This document shows, piece by piece, positions 16,164 through 26,574 of a stretch of DNA of 64,000 bases. How positions within the stretch are numbered: the first letter of the stretch is position 1; each line of letters begins with the position of its first letter. Source of the stretch: CAIWXH01 sp964555675 (lineage in GTDB: Bacteria; Chloroflexota; Chloroflexia; Chloroflexales; Chloroflexaceae); contig CAZKTU010000001.1 of NCBI GenBank assembly GCA_964555675.1, forward strand, positions 165,620-229,619. The letters run 5' to 3'. Under the pieces are notes generated by a model that worked only from the letters and a program-made list of their open reading frames with translations, was not told where the DNA came from and did no database searches. The position numbers and the translations under genes are program-made.

Positions 16164-19100
16164 ATGAGTGATATTTTTTTGTTACCAAGAACAATTTATA
16201 TGAAAGCCCATTATTGGGGATATAAGGAATATGATGAAAATGGTGAAGATCCCTATATTGATATTCATATTGCTGGTACAACAATAGAAGGAAAATCTAT
16301 ATATGCTATAGTCCAAGGATTTAATCCGTATGCATATTTGAAATTGCCTGATAATATTGTTTGGAATAGTGCAAAAATTGAAGCAGTAATCCAGTATTTT
16401 CAAAAAGTTATGAAAAGAAATGGTCCTATAGATTATGAAATAATAATTAAAAAAGAATTGTACTTTGAAAATCAAGTTAAATGTATCAAGTTGACATTTC
16501 CTACGCATAGTGCAACTACAAAATTTGCAGGGATGTGTCATAATATTAGGGGTAACATTTATATTGAAAATGTAGGTGTATTTCGCGCTGGTGAATTTGT
16601 AGTAAGTGAAGCATCATTTGATCCTATTGTGAAATATACTGCAATAAGAAATATAAATTTGGCAGGTTGGTTGAAAATTACCGAGACCATTCCAAATGAC
16701 GGTTATGGATATGAAAGTTACGACGATTTTAAATTTAGTAGTTCTGACGTTGATGTAAATGTTGCATGGGATGATGTAGAACCGTATACTCCTCAATCAA
16801 TTGTGATGACGCACCAAACGTATATATCATTTGATATTGAATGTTATTCTTCAAACCATAATTCTAAAATCCCAAATGCCACGGATATAAATAATTGTAT
16901 TATTAGTATTGGTTGTGTAGTAGGAAAAACTCATCAAACACATCTAGGATTGAAACGATATGTATTAGTAGTTGGTAATCCTCTTGAAATTGAATCTTCC
17001 GAGGGTGAAGAGGTAACGATTATTCGCTGTAATGATGAAAGCGAATTATTAATTAAATTTTCTGAATTTATTAATGAAGTTAATCCTGATATTTTTATTA
17101 CTTATAATGGTATGAAATTCGATTGGGATTATCTTATTAAACGGTCAGAAATTTTAGGAGTATATAGACAATTTAGTAAAATAAGCAAACTTGACGGTGA
17201 ACGTGCAGAATTAAAAGATATGAAATGGGAGAGTTCCGCATATGGTAAACAACAATTCAAATATTTTGAAGCTCATGGTAGAAATAACGTCGATGTAATT
17301 CTTGAAGTTGAAAGAAACCAAAAGAAATTACCGAAGTATAGTTTAGAATATGTTAGTAGTTTCTATCTTAATAAACATAAGGATGATTTAACACCAAGAC
17401 AATTGTTTATGTCATATCAATGTTACATTGAATTATATGATTACGTCATGCAATTAAATGACGGATTGATTGAACAAAAAATAAGAATATATATTAAAAA
17501 AACTGTTCAACGTATATTAATTAATCGTTATTGTAGTGGCGTGATTAAAAAAATAAGAAATAAATTATTGAATGAAAATACAAAAAATGGTATCCAATTT
17601 AAAAATGGTATTAGAAGTTTGTTAACATTAATATGTGAATATAACGTTCAGGATTGTATTTTGCCTATAGAATTGTGCGATTTTTTTAAAATTCAAATTA
17701 GTATGGAAGAAACAGCAAATATTGTCAATGTACCAATGTCTTATCTCCATACTCGTGGTCAAGGTATTAAAGTATTTTCACAAGTTTATCGAGAAGCTCT
17801 GAATAACGATTATATTATACCATTTCGTAAAAGATTGGATAAAGATGATTATGAAGAATATATTGGTGCATTAGTAGCAAACGCAGTTCCCGGATTTTAT
17901 AGAAATGTTGCATGTTTAGATTTTTCAAGTCTGTATCCATCAATTATGATTGCATTTAATATTTGTTATACTACACTTCTTAAAGATGACGATCCAACTC
18001 CTGATAGCGATTGTAATATTTTAGAATGGGATGATCATAGAGGATGCGAACATGATAAATCTGGAAATAAGGTAAAAAAAGAAATGATTTTATGTAAACA
18101 CCATCGATATAGATTTAAAAAGATGAAAATGTTACCTGATGGTACTCGAATTAATGAAGGAATTATGCCTAGAATGGAAAGAAATTTATTAGCAAATCGT
18201 AAAATTGTTAAAAAAGAGATGGAAAAGAAAGAAGCAATGTATGATATGGCAAGCGGCTTTGCTACACCAGATCAAATAGAAGATTATAAAAAATGGGGAT
18301 ACCCTATTATTGAAAAAGGTAGTCTAAATTCTGATGAATTACACAAACTTCAAATGGAGGCTGCAGTATTAAATGCAAAACAGTTAGCAATTAAAATTGC
18401 TGCAAATAGTGGTTATGGTATTCTCGGTGCTCAAGGAGGTATGATTCCATTAGTAGAAGGTGCTGCAAGTATTACATATATGGGTAGAACATTGATTACA
18501 GAAACAAATAAATATTTAGTTGAAAATATTAAAGGTGATGAAAATGGTAAAGGGAAAGTAGAATTAGTATATGGTGATACAGATTCAACAATGGTATATT
18601 TTAAAAATCTGAATGTTAGCGAGTCATTTGATATGGCAGAAAAAGTAGTAAAAGATATTAGTCATCATCTTAAATGTATGATTATTGGTATTGATAGTAA
18701 TGTTTGTGTTACATTAGTCGAAAATGGGAATATAGAATTAATTAATATTAGAAAATTTGATAGAAAAAAAATTAAATTATTAAATGACGATGATAAAGTA
18801 ATAATATATACATACGATGCATTACCAATTAGTTTAACATTTGAAAATCTCTATGGTTTGTATTTATTATTAAGTAAAAAACGATATCTTGCCTATATTT
18901 TTAACAGAAAAGGTGAAAAAGGTAAATTTCAAAAGAAGGGTGTAGTATTAGCACGTAGAGATAATTCTCAATATTTAAGAGATTCTTATGAAGCTATTAC
19001 AAAATCTATTCTTGATGGGAAAAGTAAGGATATAGTTTATAATATGTTATATGATAAAGTTCATATGCTATTTACAAGACAAATTCCCGATTCTCATTTA

Positions 19101-20387
19101 ATTATTTATTTGGGTGTTAAAAGTGTTATAGATTATGCTCGTAATAAACAAGAAATAGTAAAAGCAAACGGTGATACGATTAAAGTATTTGTTGATGAAA
19201 ATAGAAACACTTTTGATCCTATTGGACCATTAGATCCAAGATTAAAATATTCTAATATTCCACAAGTTTTATTATCATTAAAAATTTTAAGAAGAGGTGA
19301 AGAAGTTCCTGCTAATACGAGATTAGAATATGTTTATGTAGAAGATGAATTTGCAGAACATCAAGGTGATAAAGCAGAAGATTATACTTATTATCGCGAA
19401 CATCGTAATGGATTAGTTGAAAATGGTATGAGACCTGATTTTCTTCATTATATTGAAAAACAATTAACAAATCCAATTACAGAATTATTTACTGTTATGT
19501 ATCCTGGAGATATTATTCCTTATGAAACTATAGAAAATAAATTCGAAAGATTAGTTAGAAAACTTAATAATTTACAACGTAGTAGAATTATGGAATGTAA
19601 TAAAATTTCTAAAGAAATATGTTACTATCAAAATTTTGCTGATTGTAAAGAAGGTGAGATTATTATTGATAATGAAGAAAATGATATGTATCTAGTTGGT
19701 AATAGTGTAATGTGTAATAAATGTAGAAATAGTAAATATTCTGGGATAAGTGGTGATATGTTTACTTGTTATAATCATAGATTTCCAGATCTTCCACGTG
19801 TTTATCATTATTCTAAATTTGATGCAAAAGTTGAATATATATTACAAAGTTGTAAAAAACACGATCAAGGCATTTTAAATGAAATCGATAGAAATACTAA
19901 TAAAGAATTAGTCAATACATGTTTGGAATATAAAAGTAAAATAATTATTGATAATATTTATAGTAATCTTGGTATTAGAAAAAGAGCAGTTAAAAAACCA
20001 CCACAAGCAGGAGAAAAATTGAAAGTAAAAACTAATGAAAGAGGTTGGACTAAAGTAGTATTTCTAGAAGATTATGTAGTTGATAATGAAAATATTTCTT
20101 TTGTTCCAGAAAATACATATGGAGAACTGAGAAATATTAAAGAAGATATTAATAGTAACCCTCGTAAAAAGAAATATTTATTTGATATAATTCTAAATGA
20201 TGGTACTGAAATATTTGATGTACCCAGAAACGTATTTACAACATTTACATTAAGAGATGATAAATTAATGAAAAATATATTATTATATAGAAAATATTAT
20301 AAGAATGTTGTTAACGAAGTGTATAATATATTTAATCCTTCATCAGCACGAATTATAGAAGATGTTATTGAAGATGACAGTATTTAG
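16164..20387 (+). CDS. Family B DNA polymerase (viral replicative polymerase)
   Basis: 1407 residues, at the long end for NCLDV polymerases. The 3'-5' exonuclease motifs are FDIECYSS (Asp224, Glu226), TYNGMKFDWDYL (Asp320) and YNVQDC (Asp497). Polymerase motif A is DFSSLYPSIM (Asp586), motif B KIAANSGYG (from Lys744), and motif C YGDTDST (Asp805, Asp807). An extra segment of about 50 residues lies between motif C and the KKRY motif; it lacks intein landmarks and resembles lineage inserts. A C-terminal extension with Cys pairs (about 1160-1200) may bind metal. Catalytic residues are complete, so it should be active in replication and proofreading. Confidence 0.97.
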   Translation: MSDIFLLPRTIYMKAHYWGYKEYDENGEDPYIDIHIAGTTIEGKSIYAIVQGFNPYAYLKLPDNIVWNSAKIEAVIQYFQKVMKRNGPIDYEIIIKKELYFENQVKCIKLTFPTHSATTKFAGMCHNIRGNIYIENVGVFRAGEFVVSEASFDPIVKYTAIRNINLAGWLKITETIPNDGYGYESYDDFKFSSSDVDVNVAWDDVEPYTPQSIVMTHQTYISFDIECYSSNHNSKIPNATDINNCIISIGCVVGKTHQTHLGLKRYVLVVGNPLEIESSEGEEVTIIRCNDESELLIKFSEFINEVNPDIFITYNGMKFDWDYLIKRSEILGVYRQFSKISKLDGERAELKDMKWESSAYGKQQFKYFEAHGRNNVDVILEVERNQKKLPKYSLEYVSSFYLNKHKDDLTPRQLFMSYQCYIELYDYVMQLNDGLIEQKIRIYIKKTVQRILINRYCSGVIKKIRNKLLNENTKNGIQFKNGIRSLLTLICEYNVQDCILPIELCDFFKIQISMEETANIVNVPMSYLHTRGQGIKVFSQVYREALNNDYIIPFRKRLDKDDYEEYIGALVANAVPGFYRNVACLDFSSLYPSIMIAFNICYTTLLKDDDPTPDSDCNILEWDDHRGCEHDKSGNKVKKEMILCKHHRYRFKKMKMLPDGTRINEGIMPRMERNLLANRKIVKKEMEKKEAMYDMASGFATPDQIEDYKKWGYPIIEKGSLNSDELHKLQMEAAVLNAKQLAIKIAANSGYGILGAQGGMIPLVEGAASITYMGRTLITETNKYLVENIKGDENGKGKVELVYGDTDSTMVYFKNLNVSESFDMAEKVVKDISHHLKCMIIGIDSNVCVTLVENGNIELINIRKFDRKKIKLLNDDDKVIIYTYDALPISLTFENLYGLYLLLSKKRYLAYIFNRKGEKGKFQKKGVVLARRDNSQYLRDSYEAITKSILDGKSKDIVYNMLYDKVHMLFTRQIPDSHLIIYLGVKSVIDYARNKQEIVKANGDTIKVFVDENRNTFDPIGPLDPRLKYSNIPQVLLSLKILRRGEEVPANTRLEYVYVEDEFAEHQGDKAEDYTYYREHRNGLVENGMRPDFLHYIEKQLTNPITELFTVMYPGDIIPYETIENKFERLVRKLNNLQRSRIMECNKISKEICYYQNFADCKEGEIIIDNEENDMYLVGNSVMCNKCRNSKYSGISGDMFTCYNHRFPDLPRVYHYSKFDAKVEYILQSCKKHDQGILNEIDRNTNKELVNTCLEYKSKIIIDNIYSNLGIRKRAVKKPPQAGEKLKVKTNERGWTKVVFLEDYVVDNENISFVPENTYGELRNIKEDINSNPRKKKYLFDIILNDGTEIFDVPRNVFTTFTLRDDKLMKNILLYRKYYKNVVNEVYNIFNPSSARIIEDVIEDDSI

Positions 20388-20395
20388 ATTAATAT

Positions 20396-20414
20396 ATTTA
20401 CTCAATGAGTAAAT
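20396..20414. terminator. Palindromic terminator of DNA polymerase gene
   Basis: ATTTACTCAATGAGTAAAT, nine bases after the stop codon. Confidence 0.75.
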
Positions 20415-20418
20415 ATTT

Positions 20419-20516
20419 AAAAATGAATTTTTATTAAATATTATTTTTTGGAAAAATGAATTTTTATTAAATATTATTTTTTGGAAAAATGAATTTTTAT
20501 TAAATATTATTTTTGG
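20419..20516 (+). repeat. Three tandem copies of a 33-bp promoter-like unit
   Basis: Units start at 20419, 20452 and 20485 (33, 33 and 32 bases) and begin AAAAATGAATTTTTATTAAA. The start codon of the next gene (20521) falls where a fourth unit would begin (AAAAATG). The unit resembles the AAAAATGAA element seen before other genes, so this looks like promoter amplification. Confidence 0.7.
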
Positions 20517-20520
20517 AAAA

Positions 20521-20754
20521 ATGTGGAATAGTAATGTATTTAGAAAAGTATATATTGGTATTGGAACGTCAACGGCATTTTTAGTATCGATAAAAACTTC
20601 TATTAATATGCTTGATGTCGACCCTGATTATTCAGGGAGTAACTCTAATCTTAATGCAGGTCCTGTATTATTTGGTTTTCTAAACGGAACTGTTAATGGC
20701 TTATTATGGCCTATTTCAATTCCTACTAATTTATATTTATATTTCAAAAAATAG
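20521..20754 (+). CDS. Small membrane protein
   Basis: 77 residues. A first membrane segment is near residues 8-26 (VYIGIGTSTAFLVSI) and a second near 46-72 (GPVLFGFLNGTVNGLLWPISIP), with Gly-rich helix faces. No homologue recognised. The triplicated element upstream suggests regulated or strong expression. Bounded 3' by the palindrome at 20761. Confidence 0.65.
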   Translation: MWNSNVFRKVYIGIGTSTAFLVSIKTSINMLDVDPDYSGSNSNLNAGPVLFGFLNGTVNGLLWPISIPTNLYLYFKK

Positions 20755-20760
20755 ATAATT

Positions 20761-20779
20761 AATTACTCAATGAGTAATT
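20761..20779. terminator. Palindromic terminator
   Basis: AATTACTCAATGAGTAATT, seven bases after the stop of the small membrane protein gene. Confidence 0.75.
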
Positions 20780-20895
20780 AAGATCCTTCATATTTTGAAA
20801 AAAAAACTAATCCGTTACTTCAATAAGATAAAATATTTTTGCTATGTATAACAAAAATGAAAAAATATATAAATCATCATTTTTTTAAATTTAAA

Positions 20896-23800
20896 ATGTT
20901 AAAACCAGTAAAAGAAATTCGTATCACCCCATTAACTGCAGAACAAATTAAATGTTATGCAATCCCTATTTCATTACCTTATATTAATGATACAGTTAAT
21001 ACACCAGCTGATAAAAGACTTGGAAATATAATTGAAGGAAGTGTTGCATGTGAAACGTGTGGTGCTGATTATCAAGATTGCCCTGGACATTATGGTTATA
21101 TAGAATTAGCTACACCAATTTATAATCCAAAATATTTTAAATATATTGAATTGATATTGAAATGTATTTGTTGGAATTGTAACGAATTATTGTATGAAAC
21201 AAATGGTATCAAATTAAGTGAACTAAAAGAAAAATGTGAAAAACTTGGTGAATGTAGCCATTGTGGAATGACTAATGGTAAAGTTACATCTGATAAATCA
21301 TATGATTTCTATAAAGAAAAAACAAAAAGTCTTACTAGAAAAGTAGATACAGAAGAAGTATATAATATTCTTAAAAATATTTCTAATGAAACGCTACTTA
21401 AGATGGGATTTAATAAAAATTTAACACCTTTATCAGCAGATGCTGAAAAATTATATTTGAAAAATAAGTTACCAAATTTAGATCATCCTCTTCAGTTTAG
21501 ACCCGAAGCGTTGATGTTTTCTGCATTTCCAGTAATTCCATTACAAGCAAGACCTCATATTTTTGTGAATGGTGAAACTAAACCTGATGAACTTACGAAT
21601 TTATATAGTAATATTATTAAAACAAATAATATATTAAAGCAAAAATTATTTCCAGAACAGATTATTGAAATAAAACCAAGAAAAGGTAAAACTTCAAAGA
21701 AAGAGATACCAGAATTAAAAGAAGCACTTAAGAAACATATTTATATATTAATTGATAATAAAAAAGCCCAAACTGCCGGAGAAAAAAATATCAGAGGTTT
21801 GTCTGATAGATTATGTCATAAAAAAGGTAGCATTCAATCAACTGTTGCTGGTAAACGTAAAGATTTTAGTGCAAGGGCTGTAATTGACAGTGCTGGTCCT
21901 GATCATGAAATTGACGAGATTGGCATTCCCAAAGATATGGCTAAAATTTTAACTACTCCGATAAATATTGTCAGTTGGAATAAGGATTATTATAATGAAA
22001 ATTTGAAAAAAGATATTGTAGTTAATGTTAAAAGAGGTAATGATACAATAAATGTTAAAAAAAATCTTTCATTAAATAATGGAATATTTTCATACAAAGG
22101 TATTACAGGATTGAAAGAAGGAGATATTGTTGAAAGATGTCTTCAAGATGGAGATCCTGTTGTATTTAATAGACAGCCGTCTATTCGCGTTGAAAGTATG
22201 TTAGGAATGAAAGCAAAAATAGTTCCAGGTTACGCAATAAAACTTCCATTGCCATTAACTAGGGCTTTGAATGCTGATTTTGACGGAGATGAATGTAATA
22301 TTCACGCACCACAATCATTAAGAGCTATGACAGAAATGTTAACAGTTATGCATGTATCAAATCATATTATTTCAAGACAATCAAATGGTCCAATTATCGG
22401 TCCTGTTCAAAATACATTGATTGGTATGTATATGATGACTAATATATTCGGTGGCAAATTAGAAAATGGAGGATATGAGGAATTTATAGACAGGAATGAT
22501 TTTATGAATATTATAACATGTTCAAAAATAGATTTCGAAAGATATCAAGATTTTTGCAAACGAGCAAACAAGATATATCCTCAATATGTTATCAAAACAA
22601 AAATTAATAACACATCAAATAATAGATTTAATTTGCTTTCAAATAATAATAATAATTTAAATAATCAAGAATATTATGTTCTTGCAAGACAAATACCAAC
22701 AAGAATTCTTGCAAGTATAGTATTTCCCGGAACTTTTACATGGAAGAAAAAAACCGAAACTAATGAAAATTATCCTATATTTATGGTAGAAAATGGTATA
22801 ATTCTTCCAAATAGTGGACCGATGTGTAAAAAAATTAATGGTATCGGTAGAGGAAGTTGTATTCATGCATTATGGAAAAAACCTTACAATCCGAGAATAT
22901 GTATGAAATTTATATCTGAATTGCAATTTATTGGCGTTCATTTTTTATGGAGAAGAGGATATAGCGTAGGTTTCAATGATTGTCTTCCTATTAAATATGA
23001 TATTATTACTGATGCATTAAAAGAAGCATATAGTAAATGTAATATTATCCTTGAAAGTAGTAAAACGTATGAAGAGAAAGAATTAGAAATTAATAGTGCA
23101 TTAAATAAGGCTATGGGATCTGCACCGTTATTAGCAAAAAATGGTATGAATAAAGGCGATATGAATTCGTTTGTTATTATGAACAAATCTGGTGCAAAAG
23201 GATCATTTGTTAATAATGGACAAATTTCTGGATTCGTAGGGCAGCAAAATCTTGATGGAAAAAGAATCCAAAAAAAATTAAATAACGGGAGAAGATGTTT
23301 ACCACATTTTGATTTAGATGATGATTCTCCAGAAGCAAGAGGATTCGTAGGTCATTCATTTATTCATGGAATCCCACCTACAGAATTTTTCTTTCATTGT
23401 ATGGGTGGAAGAAGAGGTATTATTGATACAGCAATTAAAACTGCATCAACTGGTTATTCACAGAAAAAAATGGGAAAGAAAATGGAAGACTGTATTCAAA
23501 AAATTGATGGAAGTATCAGAGATGTTAATGGTAATATTGTTCAATTTTTATATGGCGCCGACGGATTTAATGCAAAAGAATTAATTAGTTTACATTTCAA
23601 AGGTAATGAAATGCCTTTTTTTGTCGATGTTAACCAATTAGCTTCTTATTATAATGCTGTATATCCATCTATTTCTAACAAGAAAAAATTATCTAATGAA
23701 ATTATTGATCGTATTTTAAAGTATATTGTTATTGGTATCCCACAAGTTCAAACAGATATTACAAAACAAGCATCGTTAAATATTAAAAAAATGTTAAAAA

Positions 23801-25212
23801 AGATGCTACTCGAAGTAGAATTAAATGATGAAGCTGTAGAAGATTTTATTGAATGTATCTATATATCATTTGAAGAAGCAAAAAGTCAATATGGTGAAGC
23901 AGTAGGATTGATTGCAGCCTGTTCGATAGGAGAACCTACTACACAGATGACTCTTAATACTTTTCAAAGTGCAGGACTTGGTGCAAAAGATGTTACAATG
24001 GGTGTACCACGATTAACAGAAATGTTAAATGTAACTAAAAAATTATCACATCAATCAACAACTATATATTTAGATTCGTCATTTAATTTTATTAGTAATA
24101 TTAAAAGTTCAGTTATTAATAGTAATGCAACATATACTCAAAAACAATCATTTGAACAAGATGAATATGAATACATCAACGATTTTGCAAATTCATTAGT
24201 ATATTTGAATTGCGAACATCTTATCGATACTTTTCATATGAAATATTTGAATTGTGAAATAGATGATAAAATCAAAAGCAGCGGTATCGATTTTTTTACA
24301 TATGAAAATTATGAAAGAAAATGGTGGGTAGATTTTCATGAAAATCTATTTGGAAAAATGTTAATCGAGCCTAATAATTGGGTACTTGAAGTTAAATTTG
24401 ATATGAATAAATTATATCATTATTCTGTTACATTACAAGATATTGCTAATGCTATTAATGAGCATTCTAAACAACCAAAGGGAAAAGTTATGGTATACGC
24501 ATTACCCTCCCCATTAATATATGGAGTAATAGAAATATATACAAATTATAACGAGACTAAAACATATATTAAACAAAATCTTGAAAGTAATGATAATGAA
24601 AATAGAAGAGATTTCTTTGTCGACGGAGATATTAATTATTTTACTTGTAGAGATATAGTAATAGAATATATCAAAAATATTAATATCAGAGGTATCGAAG
24701 GTATAAATAAAGTATATTCAAAAAGAAATGAAGTTAAGAATGAATGGAATATTATTACAGATGGAAGTAATTTTCTAGAATTATTAATATTGAAAGGAGT
24801 AGATCAACATAGAACTATAAGTGATAATATTTATGAAATATATGAAATATTAGGTATTGAAGCTGTTAGAGAATTTTTAGTAAGAGAGTATAAAAAATTA
24901 TTATGTTTTGACGGTACTTATATTAATAATAGACATATTGAATTATTAGTTGACACTCAAACTAGAAAAGGTGTTATTACTGCAGTAACTAGAGATGGTA
25001 TTAGTGCAGATACAGATCCTATGACTAAAGTAATGTTTGAAAAACCTATAGATTATTTGGCAGAAGCTGCAGTATTTGGCGTCGTAGATCCGATGAGAAG
25101 TGTAAGTTCAAGCGTGATGATGGGTACATTTCCAAAAGTTGGTACTGGTGTTGTTGATATTATTGAAAAAGATAAACTACCGGCAAAGAATATGAAAATT
25201 TCATTAAAGTAA
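20896..25212 (+). CDS. RPB1: DNA-directed RNA polymerase largest subunit (RPB1-like)
   Basis: 1438 residues from the ATG at 20896. Upstream in-frame starts exist at 20857 (ATG) and 20839 (TTG), but the conserved N-terminus KEIRITPLTAEQIK begins only three residues after 20896. The clamp zinc site CETCGADYQDCPGHYG follows. The catalytic NADFDGDE holds Asp461, Asp463 and Asp465, which chelate the active-site magnesium. The bridge-helix and trigger-loop region shows GEPTTQMTLNTFQSAG. It ends without a CTD heptad tail, as in other NCLDVs. Together with RPB2 at 35751 it forms the viral polymerase core. Confidence 0.96.
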   Translation: MLKPVKEIRITPLTAEQIKCYAIPISLPYINDTVNTPADKRLGNIIEGSVACETCGADYQDCPGHYGYIELATPIYNPKYFKYIELILKCICWNCNELLYETNGIKLSELKEKCEKLGECSHCGMTNGKVTSDKSYDFYKEKTKSLTRKVDTEEVYNILKNISNETLLKMGFNKNLTPLSADAEKLYLKNKLPNLDHPLQFRPEALMFSAFPVIPLQARPHIFVNGETKPDELTNLYSNIIKTNNILKQKLFPEQIIEIKPRKGKTSKKEIPELKEALKKHIYILIDNKKAQTAGEKNIRGLSDRLCHKKGSIQSTVAGKRKDFSARAVIDSAGPDHEIDEIGIPKDMAKILTTPINIVSWNKDYYNENLKKDIVVNVKRGNDTINVKKNLSLNNGIFSYKGITGLKEGDIVERCLQDGDPVVFNRQPSIRVESMLGMKAKIVPGYAIKLPLPLTRALNADFDGDECNIHAPQSLRAMTEMLTVMHVSNHIISRQSNGPIIGPVQNTLIGMYMMTNIFGGKLENGGYEEFIDRNDFMNIITCSKIDFERYQDFCKRANKIYPQYVIKTKINNTSNNRFNLLSNNNNNLNNQEYYVLARQIPTRILASIVFPGTFTWKKKTETNENYPIFMVENGIILPNSGPMCKKINGIGRGSCIHALWKKPYNPRICMKFISELQFIGVHFLWRRGYSVGFNDCLPIKYDIITDALKEAYSKCNIILESSKTYEEKELEINSALNKAMGSAPLLAKNGMNKGDMNSFVIMNKSGAKGSFVNNGQISGFVGQQNLDGKRIQKKLNNGRRCLPHFDLDDDSPEARGFVGHSFIHGIPPTEFFFHCMGGRRGIIDTAIKTASTGYSQKKMGKKMEDCIQKIDGSIRDVNGNIVQFLYGADGFNAKELISLHFKGNEMPFFVDVNQLASYYNAVYPSISNKKKLSNEIIDRILKYIVIGIPQVQTDITKQASLNIKKMLKKMLLEVELNDEAVEDFIECIYISFEEAKSQYGEAVGLIAACSIGEPTTQMTLNTFQSAGLGAKDVTMGVPRLTEMLNVTKKLSHQSTTIYLDSSFNFISNIKSSVINSNATYTQKQSFEQDEYEYINDFANSLVYLNCEHLIDTFHMKYLNCEIDDKIKSSGIDFFTYENYERKWWVDFHENLFGKMLIEPNNWVLEVKFDMNKLYHYSVTLQDIANAINEHSKQPKGKVMVYALPSPLIYGVIEIYTNYNETKTYIKQNLESNDNENRRDFFVDGDINYFTCRDIVIEYIKNINIRGIEGINKVYSKRNEVKNEWNIITDGSNFLELLILKGVDQHRTISDNIYEIYEILGIEAVREFLVREYKKLLCFDGTYINNRHIELLVDTQTRKGVITAVTRDGISADTDPMTKVMFEKPIDYLAEAAVFGVVDPMRSVSSSVMMGTFPKVGTGVVDIIEKDKLPAKNMKISLK

Positions 25213-25222
25213 AATAATAAAT

Positions 25223-25241
25223 AATTACTCAATGAGTAATT
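25223..25241. terminator. Palindromic terminator, convergent pair
   Basis: AATTACTCAATGAGTAATT between RPB1 (plus) and the minus-strand gene whose stop is at 25242. Confidence 0.75.
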
Positions 25242-25607
25242 TTAACCTACTAAACTTATCAAAAATTTATGATTCTGATTTATTAATAACAAAAGTTCAT
25301 GACGATTCAAAATTGAATCATTAATATATTTTAAGTTATTTAAATTTTTAAATAGATGTTCAGATGCTTGTTTAACAATATTTTCAATTTCATATACATT
25401 AGCTCTAGGTTCAATATATTTAACTAATAAATCATAATCTGAAAGTAATTCTCCATAATTTTTATACTTTATAAAATTTAAAACGAAAGATTTATGATTT
25501 ATTCTGATATTTTCAAGAATAAAATCATCATATCTTTCTAATTGATATGATGAATAAATATTATTAACTCTGGGTGAAGGTGTAAAATATAAAGATACAG
25601 GATTCAT
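25242..25607 (-). CDS. Hypothetical protein
   Basis: 121 residues, helical, soluble, no recognised motif. The N-terminus is NPVSLYFTPSPRVNNIYSS; the C-terminus is a hydrophobic helix (ELLLLINQNHKFLISLVG). It has its own promoter-like element in the 46-base divergent spacer. Confidence 0.55.
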   Translation of the reverse strand: MNPVSLYFTPSPRVNNIYSSYQLERYDDFILENIRINHKSFVLNFIKYKNYGELLSDYDLLVKYIEPRANVYEIENIVKQASEHLFKNLNNLKYINDSILNRHELLLLINQNHKFLISLVG

Positions 25608-25630
25608 AAAAATTTTACAACAAATAAAAA

Positions 25631-25649
25631 AAATATTTTTTCATTTTTA
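25631..25649 (-). promoter_or_regulatory. Early-promoter-like element
   Basis: The minus strand reads TAAAAATGAAAAAATATTT, 24 bases before the start at 25607. The same spacer also serves the plus-strand gene at 25654. Confidence 0.55.
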
Positions 25650-25653
25650 ATAA

Positions 25654-25890
25654 ATGAATCATAAACTTCTTGCTTTTTTTGCTATTCTTATGGCTGTAAT
25701 CGGTAATGTATTATTTTTATTATCTATTAAATGGTCATCAGATCCTACTAGAAAACATAGTGTAACATATTATAATTATACTATGAAATACCCAGGAATT
25801 TTAATTAACTTAGTAGGAAGCTGTATGATATTATATATATTATTTTTCAAAGATATTTGCGTCGATTATAAAAGATTAAATGAATTATAG
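25654..25890 (+). CDS. Small two-pass membrane protein
   Basis: 78 residues. Membrane segments at about 4-24 (LLAFFAILMAVIGNVLFLL) and 48-68 (GILINLVGSCMILYILFF), the loop between being polar with basic residues. Unknown function. It may overlap the next gene by 11 bases if the earliest start of that gene is used. Confidence 0.6.
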   Translation: MNHKLLAFFAILMAVIGNVLFLLSIKWSSDPTRKHSVTYYNYTMKYPGILINLVGSCMILYILFFKDICVDYKRLNEL

Positions 25891-25933
25891 ATTTAATATT
25901 AAAGAAAGATATAGATTAAATAAATTTTATAAG

Positions 25934-26521
25934 ATGCCTATGAACTTTGATTTGGAAGCTATCCGAGCTAGATTTAATTGTGAAACTTATTTAGAGACGG
26001 GATTGTATGATACTAGATATGAAGCTATTAGTGTTCGTCAGGCTTTAAAATCTAATTTTACTAAGGTATATAGTGTAGAACTTTTAGATTGTTGGATTGA
26101 AGTCGCTCGAGCAAATGAGGTACTTATTCCACATTTAAATAGTGGTAGGTTAACCCTTATTAAGGATGATAGTACTAATTTAAAAAATCATCTTGTAGGG
26201 GATGATTTTTCTAAGAGAACTTTATTCTTTTTAGATGCTCATGTTGATAATGGAATGATTAGAAATTTTAAAACACAATGCCCTTTAGTACAGGAACTTG
26301 ATGCAATTAAAAGTTTAAATAATCCTAATCATATTATTTTAATTGATGATGTTAGATGTATTAAGGATAAATATCCTTGGGGAGATGCTTCTCAGGGTGA
26401 TTGTAATTGGTTAGATATGATTTTTAAGAAATTACTAGAAATTAATCCTAATTATATATTTAAATATCTTAATGGTCATATTGAAAATGATGTTCTTATG
26501 GCATTTCCTTCAGAATTTTAA
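25934..26521 (+). CDS. Class I SAM-dependent methyltransferase-like protein
   Basis: 195 residues from the ATG at 25934; an earlier in-frame ATG at 25880 would add 18 basic residues and overlap the previous gene, so it is less likely. The Rossmann pattern is visible: ETYLETGLYDTRYE (SAM loop), VYSVELL (acidic residue after strand 2), LIKDDSTN, then LFFLDAH with a following PLVQELDAI, and LIDDVRC. This resembles small methyltransferase-fold proteins found in viral and bacterial glycan clusters. The substrate cannot be told. Codon use is less extreme in A/T than in flanking genes. Confidence 0.65.
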   Translation: MPMNFDLEAIRARFNCETYLETGLYDTRYEAISVRQALKSNFTKVYSVELLDCWIEVARANEVLIPHLNSGRLTLIKDDSTNLKNHLVGDDFSKRTLFFLDAHVDNGMIRNFKTQCPLVQELDAIKSLNNPNHIILIDDVRCIKDKYPWGDASQGDCNWLDMIFKKLLEINPNYIFKYLNGHIENDVLMAFPSEF

Positions 26522-26574
26522 AATAAAATAACAAAAATTATTTATATTCTTAATAAAAACACATAATATAAAAA

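Noticed and set aside
18700..18880. Possible intein or intron in the DNA polymerase after motif C
   Set aside because: The extra segment is only about 50 residues, has no intein terminal Cys/Ser or His-Asn, and fits a lineage-specific insert; the frame is continuous.
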